Below, piece by piece: positions 1 to 9,121 of a stretch of 64,000 nt of DNA (the first letter of the stretch is position 1; each line of letters begins with the position of its first letter). The stretch is taken from the NCBI GenBank assembly GCA_025055115.1, contig JANWYJ010000073.1, forward strand, positions 28,597 to 92,596, given 5' to 3'. A program made the position numbers and the translations under genes. The stretch is from Gemmata sp. (GTDB taxonomy: Bacteria; Planctomycetota; Planctomycetia; Gemmatales; Gemmataceae). The notes under the pieces are model-generated. The model was not told where the DNA came from. It did not search any database and worked only from the letters and a program-made list of their open reading frames with translations.

Positions 1-87
1 AGTGTAGTATGACTGCGACTGGCGTTCGTCGAAAGGGCGGAATGAAAGACCATTGCGATTCTCGTTTTCACCCGCTACTGTAAGCGA

Positions 88-133
88 CCAGTTAGTCCCC
101 TGGGTCTGTGCCAGTTAGTCCCCTGGGTCTGTG
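88..133. repeat. Perfect 23-bp tandem direct repeat before the first gene
   Basis: Two identical 23-nt copies lie head to tail at 88-110 and 111-133. The second copy ends just before the GGGAG ribosome-binding site of the next gene. Positions 1-83 can be read as the tail of an upstream reading frame ending in TAA at 81-83, but nothing recognisable is encoded there. Confidence 0.9.
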
Positions 134-145
134 GGAGAACAGTGG

Positions 146-1024
146 ATGACGGACGAGGAACGGCAGGAATCGGAACGCATTCTGCGAGTTTTGGAGGAGG
201 CCTACCAGCGCTACGGGGCCAGCGAATTGCGCCGTATCGCCGGACCCATCCGTGCTGCTGCCGGCGTCGAACCGATGGCCGCTACTGGCGACCCGCTCCG
301 CTATCCGGATGGCTTATTCATCCCGGGGTTGAAGTCGTCGGCGTGGCACCGGCGCGATTGGATGCCCGACACAGCCCTCCTGGAGGCCGCGGCCCCCGTG
401 ATGCGGGCGGAACTCGAAGCGCTTCTGCAAACGCGCAGTGGCTTCCAGCCCTTCGATGAAGGAGAATACGGCTTCAACCCCAACAACACCGAGGGGCAAT
501 GGAATGTCTTTTACATAATTTTGGGAGGAACGGAGGTGCCCGCGGCTGTCGCTGCCTGCCCGCAAACGGCGGCCGCACTCCGTAACCTGCCCAATCTGGC
601 CCTCTCGGCGATGTTCTCCGCCCTGACACCCGGAACCCATCTCTGGGCGCATTGCGGCCCTACCAATGCGTTCATTTCCCAAAGTCTGGGGTTGATTATC
701 CCCCCCGGATGCCGCATTCGCCTCGGCACCGAGGAACGAACGTGGCAGGAAGGCGTATGTCTTGTCTTCGACGATACTTACGAACACGAAGTCTGGAATT
801 GTGGCAGCAGCACCCGCTTCATCATGCTCTGCGACACCTGGCATCCCGAACTGACCCCCGTCGAACGCGACGTTCTGGCCCGGGTGTTGTGGGCCCCCGG
901 GGAGGCCGAAGCCCGCTTACAACACGGTCAGCAACTCCTCCACGGTCAAGAGTGGTGGAAACCAACCAACAACCCGACAACCAGCGGCTCCGTCGCTTCT
1001 GACCCTGAAGACCACCGACAATGA
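146..1024 (+). CDS. Aspartyl/asparaginyl beta-hydroxylase family protein
   Basis: The 292-aa protein matches the cupin-like Fe(II)/2-oxoglutarate hydroxylase family of AspH and LpxO (Asp_Arg_Hydrox). The family core is visible in the C-terminal half: a TPGTHLWAHCGPTN segment with the first His, a SLGLIIP strand, an RLGTE turn, and the FDDTYEHEVWN block with the second metal-ligand His. The N-terminal ~100 residues are family-specific. ATG at 146 is preferred over GTG 131 because GGGAG lies at 132-136. Known members hydroxylate protein Asp/Asn or lipid A acyl chains; the substrate here is unknown. The last codons and TGA are part of a 28-bp direct repeat. Confidence 0.82.
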   Translation: MTDEERQESERILRVLEEAYQRYGASELRRIAGPIRAAAGVEPMAATGDPLRYPDGLFIPGLKSSAWHRRDWMPDTALLEAAAPVMRAELEALLQTRSGFQPFDEGEYGFNPNNTEGQWNVFYIILGGTEVPAAVAACPQTAAALRNLPNLALSAMFSALTPGTHLWAHCGPTNAFISQSLGLIIPPGCRIRLGTEERTWQEGVCLVFDDTYEHEVWNCGSSTRFIMLCDTWHPELTPVERDVLARVLWAPGEAEARLQHGQQLLHGQEWWKPTNNPTTSGSVASDPEDHRQ

Positions 1025-1100
1025 AGCACCTGGGTGGTTCTTACCCCTCGTCTTTCTACTCGGGTTGCTTTCACCCTGAAGACCACCGACAATGAAGCAC
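1002..1100. repeat. 28-bp direct repeat spanning the stop codon (spacing 71)
   Basis: Identical 28-nt copies lie at 1002-1029 and 1073-1100. The first contains the TGA (1022-1024) of the hydroxylase gene; the second is in the intergenic region, 48 nt before the next start. Confidence 0.92.
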
Positions 1101-1147
1101 TGCCACCCTGACGGCTCCCGACCCAGACAAACACCTCCAAGGGTGCT

Positions 1148-2107
1148 ATGAAGAGCATTCCCACCAATCTCATCACTGGCTTTCTCGGAGTTGGAAAGAC
1201 AACTACAGTTATCAACTTACTCAAGAATAAACCCCCGCAAGCACGCTGGGCGGTTCTGGTCAACGAATATGGTCAAGTCGGTATCGACGGAGCCTGGATT
1301 GACAGCGCGGGTGTCGCTGGTGTGACCGTCCAGGAGGTTGCGGGTGGCTGTGTCTGCTGTGCTGCTGCGCCGTTTTTGCCTGTAGCTATTCACCTCTTGC
1401 TGCTCGAAGCACGCCCCGAGCGGCTGCTGATTGAAACCACCGGCTTGGGCCATCCGGCCCGGCTGATCGATTCTTTGCGGCACAACTATCACGGCCGTCT
1501 CGAAGTCCGCGCCACCCTCGGCCTCGTCGCCCCTGCCGACTTCGCCCAAGCTACGATGCGCGAGAACCCCATTTTTGTCGAGCAGATTCAACTGGCGGAT
1601 GTCCTGATTTTGAACAAACTCGATACCGCGACACCCGCACTGGTTCAAGAATTCCAAACCTGGGCCGAAAGTCTGTATCCGCCGAAATTGCTCGTCGCCG
1701 GGACCACCTACGGCCAACTCGATGCGGCTTGGCTGGACCTCAGATGCGATGACGAACGTCAGTTCACACTCGGCGGTCACGTCCAGCCCACGGGGGCGCA
1801 TGAGGCAGCCACGAAGACGCACCAGGGATGGCGCTTCGAGCCGACAGTGGTTTTCGACGCGGCCAAATTGCTGGACCTGTTGGCGAATACACCCGCTATC
1901 ACCCGTCTGAAAGGTGTTTTCCGCGTGGCCGACGAGTGGATCGCGGTCAACCGCGTGGGATCGGCGTTGACTGTCAACCCCACCGCCTACCGGCGCGATA
2001 GCCGTTTGGAGGTCTTCGCTAGCCACCTGAATTGGGAGAGGTTTGAAAAACAGTTGTACGCCTGCCAATCCTCCGAACTCGGCCCCCCGATGCACGACGA
2101 TGCGTGA
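1148..2107 (+). CDS. CobW/COG0523 family zinc-related GTPase, YeiR-like
   Basis: The 319-aa protein belongs to the COG0523 G3E GTPases, which act as metal chaperones. The P-loop is ITGFLGVGKTT near residue 10, the metal-binding CxCC is GGCVCC near residue 75, and the nucleotide-specificity motif is NKLD near residue 160. The order LVNEYGQVGIDG, GGCVCC, LLIETTGLGHP resembles E. coli YeiR more than CobW or YjiA. A CobW_C-like domain follows residue ~220. The start is ATG 1148. A role in zinc delivery is inferred from the family; no Zur-like operator was recognised upstream. Confidence 0.88.
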   Translation: MKSIPTNLITGFLGVGKTTTVINLLKNKPPQARWAVLVNEYGQVGIDGAWIDSAGVAGVTVQEVAGGCVCCAAAPFLPVAIHLLLLEARPERLLIETTGLGHPARLIDSLRHNYHGRLEVRATLGLVAPADFAQATMRENPIFVEQIQLADVLILNKLDTATPALVQEFQTWAESLYPPKLLVAGTTYGQLDAAWLDLRCDDERQFTLGGHVQPTGAHEAATKTHQGWRFEPTVVFDAAKLLDLLANTPAITRLKGVFRVADEWIAVNRVGSALTVNPTAYRRDSRLEVFASHLNWERFEKQLYACQSSELGPPMHDDA

Positions 2108-2158
2108 CCGTTGCAGACCCACACCTTCGCTCCGATCGTCACCGGCGCACGCTTGGCC

Positions 2159-2218
2159 CTTCAATCCAACAGAAGGGGTGAGCGTATACTTCAATCCAAC
2201 AGAAGGGGTGAGCGTATA
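2159..2218. repeat. Perfect 30-bp tandem repeat downstream of the GTPase gene
   Basis: Two identical 30-nt units lie at 2159-2188 and 2189-2218. A third partial copy (GGGGTGAGCGTA) follows immediately at about 2222-2233. The first unit starts 51 nt after the stop codon. Confidence 0.93.
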
Positions 2219-2263
2219 AGGGGGGTGAGCGTACAAGCGGTATTCGAAGAGGCGGGGAAGCTG

Positions 2264-2315
2264 GAACCGTCGGGAAGCCTTTCGTCTACGAACCGTCGGG
2301 ACGCCTTTCGTCGAC
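2264..2315. repeat. 26-bp near-perfect tandem repeat
   Basis: Units at 2264-2289 and 2290-2315 differ at two positions. This is a second, unrelated repeat unit in the same intergenic region (2108-2573), which otherwise holds no supported gene. Confidence 0.88.
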
Positions 2316-2413
2316 AACTTGGGGGCCTCCGAGCGCTTTAGCGGCAGAAGAAGAGGCGAGGAAGGAGCAGTGGGGGATTGTTTGGAGGCCCGGTGGGCGC
2401 TATGGTCTCACGT

Positions 2414-2512
2414 GTTTTCCCGTGTGTTTCACCGGCTATCTGACCTGGCGTCGGACCTACCGCCGCGCGCTAGCCGCGGCGCTAGGGTCCCACACGTTTT
2501 CCCGTGTGTTTC
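2414..2512. repeat. 17-bp direct repeat upstream of the 1501-aa gene
   Basis: GTTTTCCCGTGTGTTTC occurs at 2414-2430 and again at 2496-2512, 82 nt apart. It is the third repeat pair in this 466-bp intergenic region and lies within 165 nt of the next start, so it may sit in the leader. Confidence 0.75.
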
Positions 2513-2573
2513 GCGGCTGGTCCGACTACAATAAGCTCATGATTTTGGCTCGCCTGGTCCGCGGAGAATTCCT

Positions 2574-5500
2574 ATGCCCGGTGGTCGTTGGAATTACAGC
2601 CTGATGAGTGTCTTGGCTTTGATCGTTCTGCTGGCTGGGTTATTAGGCCTTGGCCCCGTGGCCAGCCGCGGTACGACGGGGGGTTCGCTGCAGGCGGCCG
2701 AGCCGGTCGCGGCGGCGGAGTTGCCCCCATTCGAGTTTCAGAAAAATGATCATCTTTGTATTATTGGCAACACCCTGGCCGAACGTTTGCAGCATGACGG
2801 CTGGCTGGAAACTTTCCTGTATGCTCGCCTGCCCGATCACCATCTGACCATTCGTAACCTTGGTTACTCCGGTGATGAGATCACCCTCCGGCTTCGCTCG
2901 GCCGACTTTGGGACGCCGGATCAGTGGCTTAGTGCCCAAGCGCCGATTCCCAAACCCAATGAGATTCTCGACAAAAGCGTCGTGAACCCCAACCGTTTCG
3001 AGAAGGTGGGGACGAAGGCCGACGTGATCTTCGCGTTCTTCGGTTACAACGAATCGTGGGCGGGCGAGGCTGGTTTGCCCAAGTTCAAAAGCGATCTGGC
3101 GGCATGGATCAAACACACCTTAGCCCAGAAATACAACGGGAAATCGGCTCCGCGGCTGGTGTTGTTCTCGCCCAATGCCTTTGAAGATCACCAATCGCCC
3201 CATCTGCCAACCGGGGCCGAGGCTGAGCGGATCAATCGGAACCTGGCACTTTATACCCAAGCCATGCGGGAGGTCGCGGCGGCCCAGCGTGTCCACTTCG
3301 TCGATATTTTTACTCCGACTAAAGCCGCGTATGCCAAGGCCCCCCAACGCCTGACGATCAACGGCATTCACCTGACCGAAGCCGGCAACCGTCAACTGGC
3401 CGAGATCATCGACGCCCAATTGTTCCCCGCTGCGGGCAAATACAGCCCGCCGGAGGAAAAGCAGCTCGCCCGGATTCGCCCCGCGGTGCAAGACAAAGCC
3501 TTCCATTGGTTCCAGCGCTATCGCGTCACGGATGGCTACTCGATCTACGGTGGGCGGGCCTGGTTGCGCTTTCCCGCCAAGGTGGGGCAGAGCAATTATG
3601 AGGTGATGCAGCGTGAACTGGAAGTTCTCGACATCATGACCCTCAATCGCGACCAGGTGATCTGGGCGGTGGCCCAAGGCCGCGATGCCAAACCGGACGA
3701 TTCCAACCTGCCGCCGTTTGTGCCAGTCCAAACCAATAAACCCGGCGATGGACCCAACGGTAGCCATCTCTTCCTGTCCGGTGAAGCGGCCATCAAGAAG
3801 ATGACTGTGGGCAAAGGGTTGAAGGTCAATCTCTTCGCCGATGAGGCGATGTTCCCCAACTTGGTCAACCCGGTGCAGATGGCCTGGGACACCAAGGGCC
3901 GCCTGTGGGTTGCGGTCTGGCCCACGTACCCCCACTGGAAACCCACAGAACCCTACAACGACAAAATCCTGATCCTGGAAGACACCAACGGCGACGGTCA
4001 AGCGGACAAATGCATCACGTTTGCCGATGGCCTGCAGAACCCCACCGGGTTCGAATTCTACAACGGCGGCGTGATTGTCGCGCAAGCGCCCGATCTGATG
4101 TTCTTGAAAGATACCACCGGGGATGACCGTGCCGATGTTCGCGAACGCATCCTCCATGGTCTCGACACCGCCGACACCCACCATACCGCCAACAGCTTTG
4201 TCTTCGATCCTGGCGGGGCGTTGTATTTCCAAGAAGGCACCTTCCACCATTCGCAGATCGAAGACCCCTACGGGCCGCCCAAGCGCGTCGCCAACGGGGC
4301 CGTGTTCCGCTATGAGCCGCGCACGCACAAACTCGAAGTGTATATCAGCTCACCATTTGCGAATCCGCACGGCCACGTTTTCGATCGTTGGGGGCAAGAT
4401 ATCGTCATCGACGGCACGGGAGCGCAGCCGTACCATGCCCCGCTTTTCAGCGGCTATTTGCCCTATCCCCACAAACACCCCAAGCCGCCGCAAGTCTATC
4501 AACAACGGACACGACCCAGTGGCGGTATGGAACTGCTTTCCAGTCAACATTTCCCTCCCGAATGGCAGGGGAACCTGTTGGTGACCAACTGCATCGGTTT
4601 CCAAGGACTTCTGCGCTACAAACTCACCGATGCCGGCTCCAGTTTCACCGGGCAGGAACAGGAACCGGTCATCAGCAGTAGCGATCCGAACTTCCGCCCC
4701 GTCGATGCCAAAATCGGGCCGGATGGTGCCATCTACATCCTCGATTGGCACAACCCGATTATCGGCCACATGCAGCACAACCTCCGCGACCCCAGCCGCG
4801 ACCGCAGCCACGGCCGCATCTACCGGATCACCTACGAAGGCCGGCCATTGTCGCAAGCACCACCCATCGCGGGGGAATCGATCGAGAAGCTGGTGAAGCT
4901 GCTAGGACACCCGGAAGATCGAGTCCGTTACCGGGCCAAGATCGAATTGGGCGCTCGCCCCAGTGACGACGTTCTGGCCGCCGCCAAGAAATGGCTGGAA
5001 TCACAGCCGGTGCCAGATGTCAAGAATGATCCGGCTTATGAACACGCCCGGCTGGAGGTGCTGTGGTTGCACCAATACCACAATGTCGTCCATGCCGAGC
5101 TATTGCGCGCGGTTCTGCAATCGCCCGACTTCCGGGCTCGCGCCGCGGCGGTGCGCGTGCTGACCTCGTGGCGTGAACGCGTTCCTGGCGCGCTGGGGCT
5201 GATGCGGGCCGCTATCAACGATCCGCACCCGCGCGTTCGGCTCATGGCCGTTTGTGGTCTGAGCTTCTTTCCCGCCTCCGACGCTTTGCCAGTACTTTTG
5301 GAAGCGCTGAGCCATCCCACCGACCAGTACATCGACTTCGTCTTCAAAGAAACCCTGCGGGCCATCGAAGGTCAACTCGGTGTCAGTAGCCAAGGCGGGG
5401 CCGCGACGATGCTCGTCCAACTGCTGACCAGCGGCAAAGTCCCCCCCGAACGGCAACCCAGCTACATCGAAACCATTTGCCGACAAGGCAATGCCCAGAA

Positions 5501-7079
5501 CCTTAAGACGGTGTGGGACTCCGTGGTGAAGGTGGAGACCTTGCCTGTGCCGCTGCGACGACTGGCCGCGGAAGGCCTAGTGGATGCCGCCATCACCCGC
5601 AAGGTAAAACCGACTGGCCCCCTCGATGTGGCCTCCCTTCTGGCGTCGGCACAAGCCGATCTCCGCGAAGTGGGCGTGAAACTCGCCGGCGCATGGCAGC
5701 TTGCCGACGCAGCCGCCCAACTCCGCGACTTCGCCACGCGCGACAACGAATCCCTGGCCATTCGGGTGGCCGCGGTGGAAGCCCTCGGAGCATTCACCGA
5801 TGCCGATTCCCAAGCCACCCTCGCAAAACTCGGTGGAGCCAACGTCCCAACCCCGGTTCGCTTCACGGCCATTGCCACCATCGCGAAACGCAACCCCCAA
5901 CAGGCCGCCCCACTGGCCGCCGCCGCGCTGGCCCAGGCGCAACCGGACGACAAAATCGGTCTGGTCATTGATGCCTTCTTGACCCGCAAAGGCGGGCCAG
6001 AAGAACTGACGGCAGCGCTGGCCAAGACCCCACTCGGAGCCGATGCGGCCAAACTCGCCCTGCGCTACATGTACACCGCTGGCCGTTCCGACGCGGGGCT
6101 GTCGGAAGTGCTGACAAAAGCCGCTGGATTGAATGTGACCCCCAAACCGCCCACCGCGGCAGAGATCCAAGAATTGGTGGCGTTGGTGATGAAAAAAGGC
6201 GACCCGGCACGCGGTGAGGCCATTTTCCGCCGCGCCGATTTGGGTTGCTTCAAGTGCCACGCCATCAGCAAAGCGGGCGGTAACGTCGGCCCCGAACTGT
6301 CCGCGCTGGGCGGTTCATCCCCGGTGGAGTATGTGGTGTCGTCGATCCTCGATCCGAACGCCGCCATCAAAGAACTGTACACCACCCGGGTCATCACCAC
6401 CATCAACGACCAAGTCTTCACCGGGATTGTCGTTTCCCGCGACGATCAACGCGTGATCCTGCGCGATGCCACCGGCAAACTTATCACCATTCCGGTCAAA
6501 GACATCGACACGGAACGCGAAGGCAAATCCCTGATGCCCGACGGCCTGACGAAATTCCTCACACAACAAGAACTGATTGACCTGAGCCGCTTTTTGGCCG
6601 AACTGGGCAAACCCGGAGCCTATGCGGTTCAAAACAAGCCGACCATCCAACGCTGGCGAGTTTTCCAACCGACCGATCCTGCGTTGGCCAAGACGCTGCC
6701 AGAGAACGATACTTTCCGCCGCTTGGTGCTCGGAGCCAAACCCGATGCCTGGCTGAAAGCCTACGGCACCGTGGCGGGCTTCCTCCCCTTCGCGGAACTG
6801 CGGCATCCGGAAAAACCCGGCCTGGTCTATGCCCAAGGCGAAGTGGAACTCGCCAACGACGGCGTTTTGTATTTCGACATTCAAGGCCCGGTCCGCCGCA
6901 TCTGGATCGATGATCAGGCCATGGGCGACAACTGGAACAAGCAATGGCGGCTGACAGCCGGTCGGCACACCATCACGTTCGCCCTTGATACCGCGGCTCA
7001 TCCGGAGGGCCAACTCCGCGTCGAAATCAACGCCGGGGTGGGCAGTACGGTGCGCTACCAGATTATCAACGGCGAATAA
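2574..7079 (+). CDS. Secreted SGNH-like / PVC-type dehydrogenase / HEAT / cytochrome c multidomain protein
   Basis: This 1501-aa protein has an N-terminal signal or anchor segment (residues ~9-40), a planctomycete SGNH-like domain (~57-285), a beta-propeller membrane-bound dehydrogenase-type domain (~420-770; TIGR02604-like), HEAT-like helices (~770-1190), a PVC-type haem-binding cytochrome c domain (~1205-1345; TIGR02603-like) with CFKCH at residue 1225, and a C-terminal beta-rich domain. The cytochrome marks it as exported and redox active; the substrate is unknown, with sugars or polyols likely by analogy. In the SGNH domain the usual GDS is GNT and the DxxH block reads NGIH, so esterase activity is doubtful. 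GGAG at 2562-2565 supports ATG 2574. Confidence 0.87.
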   Translation: MPGGRWNYSLMSVLALIVLLAGLLGLGPVASRGTTGGSLQAAEPVAAAELPPFEFQKNDHLCIIGNTLAERLQHDGWLETFLYARLPDHHLTIRNLGYSGDEITLRLRSADFGTPDQWLSAQAPIPKPNEILDKSVVNPNRFEKVGTKADVIFAFFGYNESWAGEAGLPKFKSDLAAWIKHTLAQKYNGKSAPRLVLFSPNAFEDHQSPHLPTGAEAERINRNLALYTQAMREVAAAQRVHFVDIFTPTKAAYAKAPQRLTINGIHLTEAGNRQLAEIIDAQLFPAAGKYSPPEEKQLARIRPAVQDKAFHWFQRYRVTDGYSIYGGRAWLRFPAKVGQSNYEVMQRELEVLDIMTLNRDQVIWAVAQGRDAKPDDSNLPPFVPVQTNKPGDGPNGSHLFLSGEAAIKKMTVGKGLKVNLFADEAMFPNLVNPVQMAWDTKGRLWVAVWPTYPHWKPTEPYNDKILILEDTNGDGQADKCITFADGLQNPTGFEFYNGGVIVAQAPDLMFLKDTTGDDRADVRERILHGLDTADTHHTANSFVFDPGGALYFQEGTFHHSQIEDPYGPPKRVANGAVFRYEPRTHKLEVYISSPFANPHGHVFDRWGQDIVIDGTGAQPYHAPLFSGYLPYPHKHPKPPQVYQQRTRPSGGMELLSSQHFPPEWQGNLLVTNCIGFQGLLRYKLTDAGSSFTGQEQEPVISSSDPNFRPVDAKIGPDGAIYILDWHNPIIGHMQHNLRDPSRDRSHGRIYRITYEGRPLSQAPPIAGESIEKLVKLLGHPEDRVRYRAKIELGARPSDDVLAAAKKWLESQPVPDVKNDPAYEHARLEVLWLHQYHNVVHAELLRAVLQSPDFRARAAAVRVLTSWRERVPGALGLMRAAINDPHPRVRLMAVCGLSFFPASDALPVLLEALSHPTDQYIDFVFKETLRAIEGQLGVSSQGGAATMLVQLLTSGKVPPERQPSYIETICRQGNAQNLKTVWDSVVKVETLPVPLRRLAAEGLVDAAITRKVKPTGPLDVASLLASAQADLREVGVKLAGAWQLADAAAQLRDFATRDNESLAIRVAAVEALGAFTDADSQATLAKLGGANVPTPVRFTAIATIAKRNPQQAAPLAAAALAQAQPDDKIGLVIDAFLTRKGGPEELTAALAKTPLGADAAKLALRYMYTAGRSDAGLSEVLTKAAGLNVTPKPPTAAEIQELVALVMKKGDPARGEAIFRRADLGCFKCHAISKAGGNVGPELSALGGSSPVEYVVSSILDPNAAIKELYTTRVITTINDQVFTGIVVSRDDQRVILRDATGKLITIPVKDIDTEREGKSLMPDGLTKFLTQQELIDLSRFLAELGKPGAYAVQNKPTIQRWRVFQPTDPALAKTLPENDTFRRLVLGAKPDAWLKAYGTVAGFLPFAELRHPEKPGLVYAQGEVELANDGVLYFDIQGPVRRIWIDDQAMGDNWNKQWRLTAGRHTITFALDTAAHPEGQLRVEINAGVGSTVRYQIINGE

Positions 7080-7123
7080 CGAACCTTCGGGCACGCCGTA
7101 TCCGGCCACCGCAGCCACCCACC

Positions 7124-7234
7124 CGGGCGACTGCGGTAGGCGGCTTCCCGGAGCTTCGGGTCCAACAGGGAATCGGGCATGGCGGCGCAGTTGCTGCGGG
7201 CGCCTGCGGTAAGTTGCTTCCCTGAGTTTGGGAG
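7124..7234. repeat. Diverged ~37-bp direct repeat (spacing 73)
   Basis: Segments starting at 7124 and 7197 match imperfectly over about 37 nt (GGGCG-C-TGCGGTA, GCTTCCC-GAG). They lie in the 246-bp gap after the 1501-aa gene. The offset of 73 matches other pairs in the window. Confidence 0.6.
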
Positions 7235-7325
7235 TCGCTCCAACGTTGTGGCCGACACCCGATGATGGTGCCGCAGAGGACTACCCAACAACGAGGCTTC
7301 TCAAGGCGTTGCTGGCAGATACCAA

Positions 7326-8060
7326 GTGGTTTCCACCCCAGGGTGTCGTGTGCTGTGGCCCCCCCTGCGATCCCGCCGGCGTATTGCGGAGTTGATGGAC
7401 GACCCCGCGCTAGACCCGGTCGAACACCGCCGAGCGTTGGCCGGCCTCGCCCGGCTCAATCGCTTCAGTAACAGCGCCGGTGTGCTTTGGCCGGAAATCG
7501 CCAAACTGGCGCGCTGTCTCCAACGACCCCTGCGCGTGTTGGATGTCGCCACTGGTCGTGGCGATATCCCTCGCCAACTGCTGACCCGGGCCAGCCGGGC
7601 TGGATTGTCGTTGGAAGTGGCTGCCTGTGACCTCAGCCCCACCGCCATTGCAGAAGCCACTCGCGAACCCAGCCCCATCCGCTTCTTTGTTCACGATGCC
7701 GTGCGCCAGCCGCTACCCGGGGGCTTTGATGTGGTGATGTGTTCACTTTTTGTTCACCATCTCGAAGAAATGGACGCGGTACGGCTTCTTCGGAACATGG
7801 CCGCGGCGGGCCAGTGGATTCTCGTGAACGATTTGGTCCGCTCGCGGTTCAGTTACTGCGCGGTCTGGCTGGCCTGCCGATTGCTGACACGCTCGCCGGT
7901 CGTCCGTTACGATGGCCCGGCCTCGGTATGCTCCGCGTTCACCCCCCCCGAAATGCGAACGTTGGCCCAGCAAGCCGGGCTAACCCAGATTCAGATGCGC
8001 AGGCGCTTCCCCTGCCGGCTGCTGTTAATCGGGAGTAACCCAAGCGGGAGCAACCCATGA
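7326..8060 (+). CDS. Class I SAM-dependent methyltransferase of the type III PKS operon
   Basis: The 244-aa protein has the Rossmann methyltransferase motif I (LDVATGRGDIP, residues ~72-82), an acidic ACDLSP after beta2, and a CSLFVHHLEE post-motif. Its N-terminus (RRIAELMDDPALDP) resembles methyltransferases found beside type III polyketide synthases. Its stop overlaps the next start as ATGA (8057-8060), so the two are translationally coupled. It probably methylates the polyketide product (inference). GTG 7326 is the longest start; GTG 7350 is equally plausible because ribosome-binding sites are weak. The C-terminus GSNPSGSNP comes from a 15-nt in-frame duplication. Confidence 0.82.
   Translation: MVSTPGCRVLWPPLRSRRRIAELMDDPALDPVEHRRALAGLARLNRFSNSAGVLWPEIAKLARCLQRPLRVLDVATGRGDIPRQLLTRASRAGLSLEVAACDLSPTAIAEATREPSPIRFFVHDAVRQPLPGGFDVVMCSLFVHHLEEMDAVRLLRNMAAAGQWILVNDLVRSRFSYCAVWLACRLLTRSPVVRYDGPASVCSAFTPPEMRTLAQQAGLTQIQMRRRFPCRLLLIGSNPSGSNP
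8030..8057. repeat. 13-bp direct repeat that duplicates a GGGAG ribosome-binding region
   Basis: CGGGAGTAACCCA (8030-8042) and CGGGAGCAACCCA (8045-8057) are 15 nt apart. The second supplies the Shine-Dalgarno of the flavoprotein gene. Because the unit is five codons, the upstream protein gains an in-frame repeat and keeps its stop. Confidence 0.75.
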
Positions 8061-9121
8061 ACTTCGACGCGGCCATCATCGGAGCTGGCCCCGCCGGCGC
8101 GGTGACGGCCTACGAGCTGGCCCGGCGCGGGCACCCCGTTTTCCTCGTCGATAAAGCCAAGTTTCCCCGACCCAAAGTCTGCGGCTGTTGCCTCAATCGC
8201 TCGGCAGTTCAAACGTTGCATAGGCTTGGCCTGGGAGCTGTCCTGGCCTCCGCTGTTCCGCTGACCGCGGTATGCCTGGCTGCGGCCCGACACCAAGCCA
8301 CGATCTCTCTTTCCGGTGGCGTCGCCCTCTCCCGAGAGCGGCTGGATGCCGCCTTGGTGGAAGCCGCGGTCCGGGCTGGAGCCATTTTTCAGGAGGGTGA
8401 AGCCCGGCAGGTCGCCGACTGCCAAACAATAGCCCGGGTTGTCGTGGTGGCCTCGGGGTTGCTCGGTAACGCCGCGACACCGTGCGTCGATTCGCGGATC
8501 GGCGCCGGTGTGGTTGTAGCGGCCGACATGGTTCCGGCGTTTTTCCGCAGGGGTATCATCTATATGGCGACGGCGGGCGGCGGTTATGTCGGCCTGGTGC
8601 GTTTGGAAGACGACCGGCTCGATGTCGCCGCCGCTTTCGATGCCCCCTTTGTGCGTCAGATGGGAGGACTGGGACTGGCGGCCGAAGCCATCTTGGCTGA
8701 AACCCGCTGGCCTGCGATTCCTCAGCTGGCCCGGCTGCCCTGGAAAGGCACGCCTGCGCTGACCCGCCGCGCCACACGCCGCGCAGGGCCACGCTGGTTT
8801 GCCGTGGGTGATGCCGCGGGGTATGTCGAACCCTTTACTGGCGAAGGGATTGCCTGGGCGATTCGCTCCGCCACAGCGCTAGCCCCTCTGGTGACGAAAG
8901 CGGCGGAACGTTGGTCGGATTCTCTGGTTCGGCAATGGGAAGTCACCCACCGTCGCCGGATTCAATCGCGACAGCGTGTCTGTCGGATAGTGACACGGGC
9001 ATTGCGGTGGCCATTGCTGACGGCTTGGGCGGTGCGGACCCTCGCCATCTGCCCAGCTTTAGCACGTCCTCTAGTGGCATCGTTGAATCGCTGCCCCCAA
9101 CTCCGCGGTGCCGAACAATGA
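8057..9121 (+). CDS. FAD-dependent oxidoreductase, geranylgeranyl-reductase-like, of the PKS operon
   Basis: The 354-aa protein starts with the dinucleotide-binding motif AAIIGAGPAGAVTAYELARRG (GxGxxG) and has the second FAD motif VGDAAGYVEPFTGEGI near residues 252-267, typical of the GGR/FixC/PHBH-type flavoproteins. GGGAG at 8046-8050 supports ATG 8057. The gene overlaps both neighbours by ATGA and sits between a methyltransferase and a type III PKS, so tailoring (hydroxylation or reduction) of an aromatic polyketide is the most economical role; this is inferred from context. Confidence 0.86.
   Translation: MNFDAAIIGAGPAGAVTAYELARRGHPVFLVDKAKFPRPKVCGCCLNRSAVQTLHRLGLGAVLASAVPLTAVCLAAARHQATISLSGGVALSRERLDAALVEAAVRAGAIFQEGEARQVADCQTIARVVVVASGLLGNAATPCVDSRIGAGVVVAADMVPAFFRRGIIYMATAGGGYVGLVRLEDDRLDVAAAFDAPFVRQMGGLGLAAEAILAETRWPAIPQLARLPWKGTPALTRRATRRAGPRWFAVGDAAGYVEPFTGEGIAWAIRSATALAPLVTKAAERWSDSLVRQWEVTHRRRIQSRQRVCRIVTRALRWPLLTAWAVRTLAICPALARPLVASLNRCPQLRGAEQ

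Noticed and set aside
1..83. Possible 3' end of an upstream gene ending TAA at 81-83
   Set aside because: Only about 27 codons are visible, with no recognisable motif, so a CDS call is not supported.
1217..2317. 366-aa open frame on the minus strand
   Set aside because: It is antisense to the YeiR-like GTPase and reads through the 30-bp tandem repeats; no start signal and no recognisable domain.
3120..4328. 402-aa open frame on the minus strand
   Set aside because: Antisense to the dehydrogenase domain of the 1501-aa gene; high-GC codon bias alone keeps this frame open.
8911..9117. N-terminal extension of the PKS frame
   Set aside because: It overlaps the flavoprotein gene entirely, lacks family similarity, and the ATGA-coupled ATG at 9118 matches the family start.
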